A stretch of 64,000 nt of DNA from an uncultured Gammaproteobacteria bacterium. GTDB taxonomy: Bacteria; Pseudomonadota; Gammaproteobacteria; Steroidobacterales; Foliamicaceae. Under the pieces are notes generated by a model, which saw only the letters and a list, made by a program, of their open reading frames with translations, had not been told where the DNA came from and ran no database searches. The stretch's first letter is position 1, and each line of letters begins with the position of its first letter. Shown in pieces: positions 26,959 to 34,959 of the stretch. The position numbers were made by a program, and so were the translations under genes. The stretch is taken from contig OX639965.1 in assembly GCA_951828235.1 (NCBI GenBank), positions 2,832,129 through 2,896,128 of the forward strand. The letters run 5' to 3'.

Positions 26959-27234
26959 TCAGTGATACTGCTCCAAATCAACCCGAACCGCCTCTCCGTC
27001 TTCCCATTCAAACGTAATGCGCCACGGGCCATTTACATGCAGACCGTAACGTTCAGGTCTGCCGCGCAGCGGATGTAAACCAAAACCGGGCAGGTTCAAG
27101 TTACGCAACGCCTCAACCTGATCCAAAGCCTCTAACCGCCTGAGGCATCGCGCATGCAGATCGGCACGAACCCGCCGACTTCGTCCGCGCTCAAACAGCT
27201 CGGCCAATCCCTTGTGCCGGAAGCTTCGGATCAT
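26959..27234 (-). CDS. higB: HigB-type mRNA interferase toxin
   Basis: 91 residues from the ATG at 27234 (the frame to 27276 is longer but lacks the family start). MIRSFRHKGLAELFERG, LRRLEALDQVEALRNLNLPG, HPLRGRPERYGLHVNGPWRI and TFEWEDGEAVRVDLEQYH are the standard segments of the RelE/HigB fold, which cleaves mRNA on the ribosome. The gene is complete. Both genes appear intact, so the module could be active. Confidence 0.93.
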   Translation of the reverse strand: MIRSFRHKGLAELFERGRSRRVRADLHARCLRRLEALDQVEALRNLNLPGFGLHPLRGRPERYGLHVNGPWRITFEWEDGEAVRVDLEQYH

Positions 27235-27242
27235 TAGGGGAA

Positions 27243-27251
27243 GTGTAACAC
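27243..27251. promoter_or_regulatory. Small palindrome upstream of higB, possible HigA operator
   Basis: GTGTaACAC lies nine bases upstream of the higB start, where HigA autoregulation sites are usually found. The palindrome is short and could be chance. Confidence 0.25.
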
Positions 27252-27368
27252 GATATGCTACGCTCGGTGGCCACAAGGGGGCAGCGTGTGTTTAGCCAAA
27301 TGACGGATACGCGCAGGTCGCGTTTTGGCTATGCTCGCTCCCACACTGTTTCCTGGAGTTCGGCGAAT

Positions 27369-28520
27369 ATGTCCTTTGCCCGATCGATTGCCTTGCTGCT
27401 GACTTGCCTCGCGCTTGCGTGGAACCCCAGGTATGCGCAAAGCGCTGCGACTAACGATGGCGCCGTTGAATGGGTTGTCCCGGCCGTTCCCTCTGCAGCG
27501 CTTAGAAGCGAGGAGGAAAAAGCGCAGGGTGTCGAACTGGGAAGGACAGAGCCACGCCCCGAACTGTTACAACCTGCGCTGGATGAAGCGCTTCCCGACT
27601 ATCGGCCCGTTGACTCGGCGAGCATCTCCGGACGTTACAGGGCGGCGGCATCCGACATTCTGCCAAGGTTGATCAACGCCTGGACAGCCGCTTTCCAGGC
27701 GATCTACCCGAACGTCGAGATCGTTCTCTCGCCTCCCTACGCGGGCAGTCTGGGCGCCCTGGAACTTATTGCGGGCAACGTGGATTTCGTTTTCGTTTCC
27801 CGTGAGCTGAAGCCTACGGACATCGCCGGCTTCGAGGCGAAATATGCTTATCCGCCGCTCAGCATCCCCATTGTTGCCGGCTCGTATCGCCATTACGGTT
27901 TTCTTGATGCGCTGGCGGTGTTCGTCCACAGCAGCAACCCGCTGGAGGAAATATCGCTCAAGCAACTGGATGCCGCCTTCTCATCCACGCGACACCGGGG
28001 CGGCTCCGCAATCGAAACCTGGGGCGACCTGGGTCTGGGAGGAGACTGGGCGGAAAGACCAGTCAGGCGCTTCGGCGTCGAGCCCTGGAACGGCTTTGAG
28101 GAGTTCTTCCGCCAGCGCGTGCTCAATGTGGGGGAACGCCGCGGAGAATGGCGCAGCGACGTGCATTTCGACAAGGTCGTATTTCCTGTCGCCGCCCGGG
28201 TCGCGGAGGCCCCTAATGCCATCGGCTACACCGGCCTCGCCTACCTGGACGCGCCCGTAAGGGTATTGCCGATACGATTGGAAACGGCGGGGCCACCTGT
28301 GCCGCCAAGTTACGAGAATGTCGCGACGGCCCTATACCCGCTGAGCCGCCTGATTTACCTCAACGCGAATCGACCGCCGGGACGAGAGCTGCCCGGCGCG
28401 ATCACGGAATTGTTGAGGTTCATCCTGAGCCGCCAGGGTCAGAATATCGTGCGCGAACACGGCATTTTTCTACCATTGCGCGCGCATCAGGCCGAAGAGA
28501 GCCTGAAACAATTGGACTAG
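27369..28520 (+). CDS. PstS-like periplasmic substrate-binding protein 1
   Basis: 383 residues from the ATG at 27369; a signal peptide covers residues 1-28 (RSIALLLTCLALAWNPRYAQS). The PBP fold of the phosphate-binding class is suggested by YAGSLGALELIAGNVDFVFV, DALAVFVHSSNPLEEISLKQ (a class hallmark, followed by an AFSSTRHRGG-type turn) and FILSRQGQNIVREHGIFLPL near the end. Two paralogues lie at 34960 and 36186. No PstC, PstA or PstB is nearby, so phosphate transport is unproven. A hairpin terminator at 28521 follows immediately, and IS630 element A lies beyond it. Confidence 0.8.
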   Translation: MSFARSIALLLTCLALAWNPRYAQSAATNDGAVEWVVPAVPSAALRSEEEKAQGVELGRTEPRPELLQPALDEALPDYRPVDSASISGRYRAAASDILPRLINAWTAAFQAIYPNVEIVLSPPYAGSLGALELIAGNVDFVFVSRELKPTDIAGFEAKYAYPPLSIPIVAGSYRHYGFLDALAVFVHSSNPLEEISLKQLDAAFSSTRHRGGSAIETWGDLGLGGDWAERPVRRFGVEPWNGFEEFFRQRVLNVGERRGEWRSDVHFDKVVFPVAARVAEAPNAIGYTGLAYLDAPVRVLPIRLETAGPPVPPSYENVATALYPLSRLIYLNANRPPGRELPGAITELLRFILSRQGQNIVREHGIFLPLRAHQAEESLKQLD

Positions 28521-28537
28521 GGGCCTGTTACAGGCCC
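28521..28537 (+). terminator. Hairpin after PstS-like gene 1
   Basis: Perfect stem GGGCCTG-TTA-CAGGCCC directly after the stop codon. No T run follows. IS630 element A is inserted at the TA just beyond it. Confidence 0.55.
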
Positions 28538-29625
28538 TAGTGTGCTGTCCCGGAAATACGTAAGCAAAGTCGTTCGACTTTGGCGAGGATGGAGTCGGCG
28601 GTGGCGACCCAAGTGAAGGGGCTGGCATGGGCATTGTAGTGTTCCACGAAGTCGTTGATTTTGCGGGTCAGTTCCTTGACGTTGGAGAACGAGCCTCGGC
28701 GGATGGCTTGCTGGGTGATGAGCCCGAACCAGCGCTCGACCTGATTGATCCAGGAGGCATAAGTGGGGGTGTAATGCAGGGTGTATCGGGGCCGTCGCGC
28801 CAGCCATGCCTTGACCTTGGGATGCTTGTGAGTGGCGTAGTTGTCGACGATGAGATGGACATCGAGTGTCTTGGGCACGCTGGCATCGATATGGCGCAAG
28901 AAGGCGAGGAACTCCTGGTGCCGATGACGTCGTTTGCACTGTGTGAGCACTTCGCCAGTGGCCACGTCCAGGGCGGCGAACAGGGTGGTGGTGCCGTGGC
29001 GCACGTAATCGTGCGTGACGCCTTCGACGTAGCCGAGTCCCATCGGCAACAGGGGCTGGGTGCGCTGAAGCGCCTGGATTTGGGTTTTTTCGTCCACGCA
29101 CAGCACCACGGCATGATCGGGCGGGTTCAGATACAACCCGACGATGTCGCGGACTTTTTCGATGAAGAAGGGGTCGTTGGAGAGTTTGAAGTGGCGTTGG
29201 CGGTGCGGTTGGACGCCGAACAGATCAAACCAGCGTTGCACGGTGGATTTGGAGATGCCCGTATATTCGGCCATGGCGCGCACGCTCCAGTGCGTGGCGC
29301 TGGGCGGTTGGGTTTGCAGGGCGGTGTTGATCACTTCGGCGACGCGTTCGTCCTTGAGCGTGCGGGGCCGTCCGGGACGCAATTCGTCGTGCAAGCCTTG
29401 AAGGCCGAGTTCGAGGTAGCGTCGGCGCCATTTGCCGACGGTCATTTTGTTCAGGCCCATGCGCTGAGCGACATGGGAGTTGGGCTGGCCATCGGCGCAG
29501 GCCAGCACGATCTGGGCGCGTTGCACGACGGCGTGAGACAGCGAGCGGGAATGGGCGATGCGGAGCAGTTGCTGATTCTCCTCATCGCTGAGGGCAATCG
29601 GGGGCGCAGGTCGGCCACGGGGCAT
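28537..29625 (-). CDS. IS630-family transposase (element A)
   Basis: 362 residues from the ATG at 29625, which has AAGGAG seven bases upstream; an ATG ten codons earlier lacks one. N-terminal helix-turn-helix region ([20 protein letters not shown]) and a second ([15 protein letters not shown]), then the DDE domain: [13 protein letters not shown] (first Asp), [16 protein letters not shown] (second Asp) and [13 protein letters not shown] (Glu). All three catalytic residues are present and the frame is uninterrupted, so it may be active. The stop codon overlaps the left end of the element. Confidence 0.93.
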   Translation of the reverse strand: MPRGRPAPPIALSDEENQQLLRIAHSRSLSHAVVQRAQIVLACADGQPNSHVAQRMGLNKMTVGKWRRRYLELGLQGLHDELRPGRPRTLKDERVAEVINTALQTQPPSATHWSVRAMAEYTGISKSTVQRWFDLFGVQPHRQRHFKLSNDPFFIEKVRDIVGLYLNPPDHAVVLCVDEKTQIQALQRTQPLLPMGLGYVEGVTHDYVRHGTTTLFAALDVATGEVLTQCKRRHRHQEFLAFLRHIDASVPKTLDVHLIVDNYATHKHPKVKAWLARRPRYTLHYTPTYASWINQVERWFGLITQQAIRRGSFSNVKELTRKINDFVEHYNAHASPFTWVATADSILAKVERLCLRISGTAH

Positions 29626-29686
29626 GAGCGTTCTCCTTGAATGGGACACGCTCATTATTATATTACTTATTTATGGGACAGCACAC
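28540..29686 (-). mobile_element. IS630-family insertion sequence A
   Basis: 1147 bp. Terminal inverted repeats GTGTGCTGTCCCggAAATA (left) and GTGTGCTGTCCCatAAATA (right, read inward) match at 17 of 19 positions. TA flanks both ends (28538-28539 and 29687-29688), the target duplication of the IS630/Tc1-mariner group. It contains one full-length transposase gene. Confidence 0.85.
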
Positions 29687-29688
29687 TA

Positions 29689-30884
29689 GTGTAGTGTCCT
29701 GAACAGAGCATTGTTTATTTGTTGTTGGCGGCTTATGCTTCCCTCATTGGGTTTCGGAGTTTTTCGATGCGGGTTGCGGCACGGGTCACGCTGTCGAGCG
29801 AGGACCGGCGGAAGTTGGACAAATGGGCGTCGTCGCGCAGCGCGCCGGTGCGCCTGCGGGAGCGTTCGCGGATCGTCCTGATGGCGGCCGAGGGGATGGC
29901 GAACAAGGACATCGCGGTCGAGTTGGGCATCGATGCGAACAAGGTGGGGCGCTGGCGGACGCGCTACGCGAAGGAGGGAGCGCCGGCGATCGAGAAGGAG
30001 CGCCCGCGCGGCGCCAACCATGGCGGGAAGGACACCCGGGCGCAGGCGGCGTTGCGCGCGCGGGTGATCGAAGCGACGACGCAGACGGCTCCGGATGACG
30101 CCACGCACTGGTCGTGCCGGTCGATGGCACGGCACCTGGGCACGACACACAGCTTCGTCCACCGGGTGTGGCGCTCGCACGGTCTCAAGCCACACCTGAT
30201 CCGGACCTTCAAGCTGAGCAACGACCCGCGCTTTGAAGAGAAGCTGCGGGACGTGGTGGGGCTGTATCTCGACCCGCCGGACAACGCGGCGGTGTTCAGC
30301 TTCGACGAGAAAAGCCAGATCCAGGCGCTGGACCGGACGCAGCCGGGCCTGCCGATGAAGAAGGGCCGGGGCGGGACGATGACGCACGACTACAAGCGGC
30401 ACGGCACGACCACGCTGTTCGCCGCACTGGAGGTGGCCAGCGGCAAGGTGATCGGCAGGACGTATCGCAAGCACCGCCACCAGGAAGTGCTGAGGTTCCT
30501 GCGCGAGATCGACAAGGCGGTGCCTGCGGGCCAGGAGATCCACATCGTGCTCGATAACTACGCGACCCACAAGCACGAGAAGGTGCTGAACTGGATCGAG
30601 CGGAAGAAGCGCATCTTCCTGCACTTCACCCCGACCAGCGCCTCTTGGGCGAATCTGGTCGAGCGGTTCTTCGCGACGCTGACGGACAAGCAGCTTCGGC
30701 GCGGCGTCTTCACTTCGGTGCCGCATCTCGAGAAGTGCCTGCGGGAGTATCTGAAGCGTCACAACACGAATCCACAGCCGCTGGTGTGGACGAAATCGCT
30801 CGGCGAGATCATAACGAAGGTCGAACGCGGCCGGACCGCACTGGCCGATGCTTCTTAATCACTGTTCTGTTAAGGACATTACAC
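29689..30884 (+). mobile_element. IS630-family insertion sequence B
   Basis: 1196 bp. Ends GTGTAgTGTCCTgAACAGAg (left) and GTGTAaTGTCCTtAACAGAa (right, read inward), with three mismatches in 20. TA flanks at 29687-29688, shared with element A, and 30885-30886, shared with the MITE. One full-length transposase in the opposite orientation to element A. Confidence 0.85.
29767..30858 (+). CDS. IS630-family transposase (element B)
   Basis: 363 residues from the ATG at 29767. The helix-turn-helix part reads KDIAVELGIDANKVGRWRTR; the DDE domain has VFSFDEKSQIQALDRTQPG (first Asp), [16 protein letters not shown] (second Asp) and SWANLVERFFATL (Glu). It is related to but clearly different from element A (shared FKLSNDP, VGLYLDPPD and RTQP blocks), so the two are separate IS630 subgroups, not copies. 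Complete and apparently functional. Base composition is similar to the host genes. Confidence 0.93.
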   Translation: MRVAARVTLSSEDRRKLDKWASSRSAPVRLRERSRIVLMAAEGMANKDIAVELGIDANKVGRWRTRYAKEGAPAIEKERPRGANHGGKDTRAQAALRARVIEATTQTAPDDATHWSCRSMARHLGTTHSFVHRVWRSHGLKPHLIRTFKLSNDPRFEEKLRDVVGLYLDPPDNAAVFSFDEKSQIQALDRTQPGLPMKKGRGGTMTHDYKRHGTTTLFAALEVASGKVIGRTYRKHRHQEVLRFLREIDKAVPAGQEIHIVLDNYATHKHEKVLNWIERKKRIFLHFTPTSASWANLVERFFATLTDKQLRRGVFTSVPHLEKCLREYLKRHNTNPQPLVWTKSLGEIITKVERGRTALADAS

Positions 30885-30886
30885 TA

Positions 30887-31046
30887 GCAGCCCGTGGCAG
30901 AAGTCCCACTGCGTTCGACTGGCGATCCATCCCGCCTGGACTGCGTTGCTCGTCGCTTGCAAATGCCCGATATGCGCGCTCCTCGCGCCTTGCCAGGCGG
31001 GCATCTCGCCGTTCTCGGCGCGACGCGGGATTCTGCCACGGGCTGC
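30887..31046. mobile_element. MITE-like element, copy 1 (160 bp)
   Basis: Terminal inverted repeats GCAGCCCGTGGCAGAA at both ends, flanked by TA (30885-30886, 31047-31048). Subterminal CCCGCCTGG and CCAGGCGGG are also inverted, so the whole element can fold. No transposase gene. An inverted copy with about six differences in 160 bp is at 53079-53238. The left TA is shared with IS element B. The right end touches the stop codon of the regulator gene. Confidence 0.85.
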
Positions 31047-32515
31047 TAGCTCTCACCAGCCTCCTTGTCGTTGATCGGGTTGATGAAGTCTTCAATGAAA
31101 TACGCCGCAAGATCGGTGCGGCTGTCCAGGCCCGACTTCCGGTATATCGACTGGGCCTGCTGGCGCACGGTCCGCTCGCTGGTTGCGCGAATGTCGGCAA
31201 TTTCCTGGAGTCGCAATCCCTTGAGCAGCAGCAGGGCGATTTCCTTTTCGGCCGGGCTCAAGCCCCACTTGTCGAAATCTTCCTGAATGTGCTGCATCCT
31301 TCCCTGCAGAGCTTCGTGCAATCGTTCGGCCTGGGTTTCGGCGGCACCCTCCGCCTGCTTGAGCGCGACCGACAGATCGACAACCTGGCGCCTCGAACGG
31401 TAGCGTTGCCAGAAGGCCACGGCGGCAAAAACCATCAGCAGCGCCAGCAGAATGACCAGCCAAGCATAGCGCTTCCAGATAACACGCAACAGGTAGTCCC
31501 TTTCCACGCGTGCCGGCTGCACGGCCAGTTCCGGCAGCAGGCGCGCCATGTTGTATTGCGACCGCACAAACAACTCGAACTGGTCCCCGGGCAAGTAGGC
31601 GTTGGTCCAGTGGTAGCGACGCAGGCTTGCTTTCCAATAAGGACTCTCGGCCATTTCATCGAACATTGCGATTAGCCGCTGTTCCTGCTCGACGCTGATG
31701 TCGGGCGGGGCAAACACCGCGCGCCAGTTGCCCAGGGAAATATCGATTCCGGTCTCCTTCAACGTGGGGACCGGCAGGTTGCGCAGGCGAGTTTCCGCGG
31801 ATAGAACCAGCGCGCGCAAGTGGCCCGCATCGATCAGTTGCTCCAGCTCGCTGTAGTCGCTGATGCCCACATTGGCACTTCCTGAAACGAGTGACGCTCC
31901 CACTTCGGATCCGCCCGGATAGGGCTGGTAGTGAATCTGGACCGGATCGACACCCAGCGCACTTGCCAGGCTGCGCAGCAGCATCTGGTCCGGCCCGCCG
32001 AGAGAGCCGCCCGCCCAGATCAGCGTATCGGGACGGGACTCGAACCATATGGCCAGGTCATCAAAATCCATGACGGAAGACGATGACGGTACGGCTATGA
32101 CGGCCCCCGTCTCCGTGAGCCGGGCAATCGGCGTAGCGTCGAGCAGGGAAACGCTCGCACGATTGGGCATCTCCGCCCCTACCGTAAAGAGGCCACCGAT
32201 CAGAAGGGTTGCGCCATCGCCACGGCGGCCTTCGATAAATTGTGCCAGCCCGATAAGCCCGCCGGCTCCCGGGCTGTGCGAAATGCGGATACTGCGTACC
32301 AGCCCTTCTTCTTCGAGGGTATCCCTTACTGCCTGGGCCGTCAGATCCCAGCCTCCGCCGGGCACTGCCGGCACGACGATTTCGAGCGTCTCGAAGTAGG
32401 GTTCGGACTGACCGGCTACGCTCTCCCAGCCGGCAAGGACAAGGAGGCCAAGAACTATGGCCGCGGCCCGGGGGCGAGTCCGGGGGAGCCTGCCAGCTTC
32501 GCGGGCGCCAACCAT
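31046..32515 (-). CDS. Membrane-anchored regulator: TctC-type periplasmic sensor fused to LuxR-type DNA-binding domain
   Basis: 489 residues from the ATG at 32515 (a longer start at 32569 is possible). Order: N-terminal membrane/signal helix (AAAIVLGLLVLAGWESVAG, about 17-35); a TctC/Bug solute-binding domain (about 40-335; IVVPAVPGGGWDLTAQAVRD, SHSPGAGGLIGLAQF, VPSSSSVMDFDDLAIWF); a membrane helix YAWLVILLALLMVFAAVAFW (350-369); a helical linker; a GerE/LuxR helix-turn-helix (about 418-480; LSPAEKEIALLLLKGLRLQE, ATSERTVRQQAQSIYRKSGL). Predicted to sense a carboxylate outside and bind DNA inside, like ToxR/CadC in principle. The frame is continuous. The stop TAG is made from TA plus the first base of the MITE. 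Confidence 0.85.
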   Translation of the reverse strand: MVGAREAGRLPRTRPRAAAIVLGLLVLAGWESVAGQSEPYFETLEIVVPAVPGGGWDLTAQAVRDTLEEEGLVRSIRISHSPGAGGLIGLAQFIEGRRGDGATLLIGGLFTVGAEMPNRASVSLLDATPIARLTETGAVIAVPSSSSVMDFDDLAIWFESRPDTLIWAGGSLGGPDQMLLRSLASALGVDPVQIHYQPYPGGSEVGASLVSGSANVGISDYSELEQLIDAGHLRALVLSAETRLRNLPVPTLKETGIDISLGNWRAVFAPPDISVEQEQRLIAMFDEMAESPYWKASLRRYHWTNAYLPGDQFELFVRSQYNMARLLPELAVQPARVERDYLLRVIWKRYAWLVILLALLMVFAAVAFWQRYRSRRQVVDLSVALKQAEGAAETQAERLHEALQGRMQHIQEDFDKWGLSPAEKEIALLLLKGLRLQEIADIRATSERTVRQQAQSIYRKSGLDSRTDLAAYFIEDFINPINDKEAGES

Positions 32516-32575
32516 TGCCCGCCTATTGAACCACAACGCAACGCCTGACGGTGCCGCCGGCGGCGCCATCGATGT

Positions 32576-32613
32576 ATGACCTTGGCCCCGCAGGCAAGCG
32601 GGGCCAAGGTCAT
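32576..32613. terminator. Perfect 15-bp hairpin between the TonB receptor and the regulator
   Basis: ATGACCTTGGCCCCG, an 8-base loop, then the exact complement. It lies after the receptor stop and before the regulator start on the minus strand. No T run on either side, so it may be a terminator or a protein-binding palindrome. Confidence 0.6.
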
Positions 32614-32635
32614 ACTGCAGTTCGGAATCTGTTGG

Positions 32636-34747
32636 TCAGTTGCCGAAATTCTTCGACAGGGAAAACACGAATCCCCGCGGAGCGCCCGGCACAATCCGGC
32701 GGTCGTTGCTTCCGCTCTCGTAATACGTCTCGTCGAATACATTGCCGATCTTCAGCGTTCCATAGGCGAGCGGATGGTCGTAGTAGACAACGAAATCGGT
32801 AACAAAATAGTCGGGTAGCACAACCCGGCTGCCGGTTCTCGGCAGCTCGCCCCAACGCGTATCGGCATACGTGATCCCGAGGCCGAATCCCAGGCGGTCC
32901 GTCACCTGCACGCGATTCCAGATGCTGGCGGTGTTCTCCGGAGCGTTACGCAAACGCATGCCGATGAGAGCAGCGTTCCTGGACTCATCCACGGTTGCGT
33001 CGATGTAGGCGAATCCCGCGATCAGTTGCCAGTTGTCGGTGACGTTGGCATTTACCTCCAGCTCAAAGCCCTGGCTCTTTTCCCGACCAGTCAATTGATA
33101 CACGCTTCCACTGACACGATTCAGCACGTTTTCCTTTTCGATGTTGAACACGGAGAGGGTCGCGGTCGCGCGTCCGTCCATCAGGTTCGCCTTGACGCCG
33201 GCTTCCAGCTGGCGGCCCTGTTCCGGCGGAAAGTCGCGATTACCGTCCTCATCGGTGCGGTCGGGCCGCGGCGGATTGAAGGATTCCGACCAGCTGACGT
33301 AATACGACCAGTTGTCGTTTGGCTGATAGATCAGCCCCGCCATCGGAACTACGTCATCGCCGGACGTTGCCTGGTCAGCCGCGACTCCGCGCTTGTCTTC
33401 CTCGACCGCCTCGAAGTCCTCGAAGCGAACACCCACTACCGCCTTCCAGTTCTCCGTCAACGTTATCTGGTCCTGGACGTAGAACCCCAGGGCGTCAAAG
33501 GTCGTAAAGCGGTGAGAACTGGGAACCGCGGGCCGGGCCACGCCGACTCCGTAGACGGGGTCAAATATATCGATATCCAGGGTTGCGTTGCCGCCGTCGA
33601 AGTTCTTGCGTTCAAAGTTGCTGGTTTCGCGGCCGCCGTTGAAGCCGATCATCAAATTGTGGTCCAAACCGCCGAGGGAAGGCGTCCAGGACAGGCTGGT
33701 ATCGATAAAGGTGTATTCGCGGATATTCAGCTGGTTGCGGTCCCTGCGTCGCAGTGTTGTTGGATTGCGGAAACTGAGGTTTTCCCAGCCCAAGGCCGAA
33801 TCCTCATGGTCCACGTAGCGGAAATTGGTCCGCCAGGACAAATCCTCGCTGATGTCGTGATCGATGGTCAGGGCTACGGAGTAACCCGTCTCCGGCTGAA
33901 TGTCGTCCGGCTCCTGGTAGCGCGTGGTGATATCGGCCACCAGGTTGATGTCGCGGCCGGGCGCAACGAGGAAATTGTCCAGCGCATGGTCTTCGTCGCG
34001 GTACTCGAGCGCCAGCGTCACGGTTGTCTGGTTGCTCGGCAACCAGGTCAGGGAGCCGACCGCGTAGGTGCTCTCGGAGAACCCGTTATCGCGGAAGCCC
34101 TGCGTATCCTCCAGTTCTCCCACGAAGCGATAGAGGACGGTGCCGGTTTCGTTCACCGGTCCGGTGGAGTCAATCGAAGCGGTGACGCCCAGGGTATCTC
34201 CGATGTCGACATCGTAGGCATCCGCGCGCAGCTTGAATTGATGATTCGCCTCGGGCTGCGGTTTCTTGGTCACGATGTTGATAAAGCCGCCAGGCTGTAT
34301 TCGGCCATAAAGCACCGACATGGGGCCCTTGACGACCTCGATCCTCTCGGTATTCACAGTGGGTGGCGAACCGAACCGCACGGCCAGTCCGGGCAGCCCG
34401 TCGGTTTGCAGCGAATTGCGATCTGCGCCGCCCGAGGAGAAACCCCGAATGGAAATGTCGTAGCCGGTGTTTCCGGCGCGTTGAACGCCGGCCATGTAGT
34501 TGTACAGGTCTGCAATGCGGATGGTTTCGATGCCCTCCATGAACGCCTGGGTATAGGAGGAAATGGTGATGGGCACGTCCCGCAACGGCACATTGCTCTT
34601 CAGACCGCTGTATCCGTCTGCCGCAATAAACCGCCCCGTCACCACGATCTCTTCGATTTCCTCATCGGACTGAGCCAGGAGGCCGGCAGAACAAAGCAGC
34701 ATTACAACCCCAAGGACTCCCGTTTGAAATATGGCCCGGTTACCCAT
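32636..34747 (-). CDS. TonB-dependent siderophore-type receptor
   Basis: 703 residues, ATG preceded by GGGAGGG. Signal peptide residues 1-25 (LLCSAGLLAQS), TonB-box region EEIEEIVVTGRF, plug with SIRGFSSGGADRNSLQTDGL and RIEVVKGPMSVLYGRIQPGG followed by INIVTKKPQ, the arrangement of FhuA/FpvA-class siderophore receptors. The barrel ends in VFSLSKNFGN, last residue Asn rather than the usual aromatic, with Phe two before the end. Divergent from the transporter operon at 34960 across about 210 bases, and upstream of the TctC-LuxR regulator on the same strand. It may supply the outer-membrane step for the ligand taken up by the cluster (inference). Confidence 0.93.
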   Translation of the reverse strand: MGNRAIFQTGVLGVVMLLCSAGLLAQSDEEIEEIVVTGRFIAADGYSGLKSNVPLRDVPITISSYTQAFMEGIETIRIADLYNYMAGVQRAGNTGYDISIRGFSSGGADRNSLQTDGLPGLAVRFGSPPTVNTERIEVVKGPMSVLYGRIQPGGFINIVTKKPQPEANHQFKLRADAYDVDIGDTLGVTASIDSTGPVNETGTVLYRFVGELEDTQGFRDNGFSESTYAVGSLTWLPSNQTTVTLALEYRDEDHALDNFLVAPGRDINLVADITTRYQEPDDIQPETGYSVALTIDHDISEDLSWRTNFRYVDHEDSALGWENLSFRNPTTLRRRDRNQLNIREYTFIDTSLSWTPSLGGLDHNLMIGFNGGRETSNFERKNFDGGNATLDIDIFDPVYGVGVARPAVPSSHRFTTFDALGFYVQDQITLTENWKAVVGVRFEDFEAVEEDKRGVAADQATSGDDVVPMAGLIYQPNDNWSYYVSWSESFNPPRPDRTDEDGNRDFPPEQGRQLEAGVKANLMDGRATATLSVFNIEKENVLNRVSGSVYQLTGREKSQGFELEVNANVTDNWQLIAGFAYIDATVDESRNAALIGMRLRNAPENTASIWNRVQVTDRLGFGLGITYADTRWGELPRTGSRVVLPDYFVTDFVVYYDHPLAYGTLKIGNVFDETYYESGSNDRRIVPGAPRGFVFSLSKNFGN

Positions 34748-34959
34748 CTTGATACCCTCCCGGTTGTAACGACAATGGCTGGCAAACGGGATCCAATATG
34801 ATCCCCCACCCTATGGTGGCCAGGGGCGCTGCCTTCCGCATCCTCCAAATATCCTATAGGTATACGTCATCCGTTCTATGCACGAGCGCTCGCAGGGCCC
34901 AGACTTTGGCCTGATGACGGATTCCGCTCGCGACGTTCCTGGCGTAGCCTCGGTTCCCC
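34748..34959. promoter_or_regulatory. Divergent control region of the receptor and transporter operons
   Basis: 212 bases. Contains a small inverted repeat CCACC-ctat-GGTGG (34806-34819) and an A+T-rich stretch with TATAGGTATACG (34855-34866) that could be a -10 region for the rightward operon. A likely target for the adjacent membrane-bound regulator (inference). Confidence 0.4.

Noticed and set aside
28627..29640. 337-codon plus-strand open frame inside IS630 A
   Set aside because: Exact antisense of the transposase; the DDE residues are on the minus strand.
31046..32569. Two separate genes (TctC and LuxR) merged by a frameshift error
   Set aside because: Frame is uninterrupted, with a proper membrane helix and linker between the domains and no sign of a start or stop at the junction.
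33026..34801. 591-codon plus-strand open frame in the siderophore receptor
   Set aside because: Antisense to a complete receptor with plug and barrel; no family resemblance.
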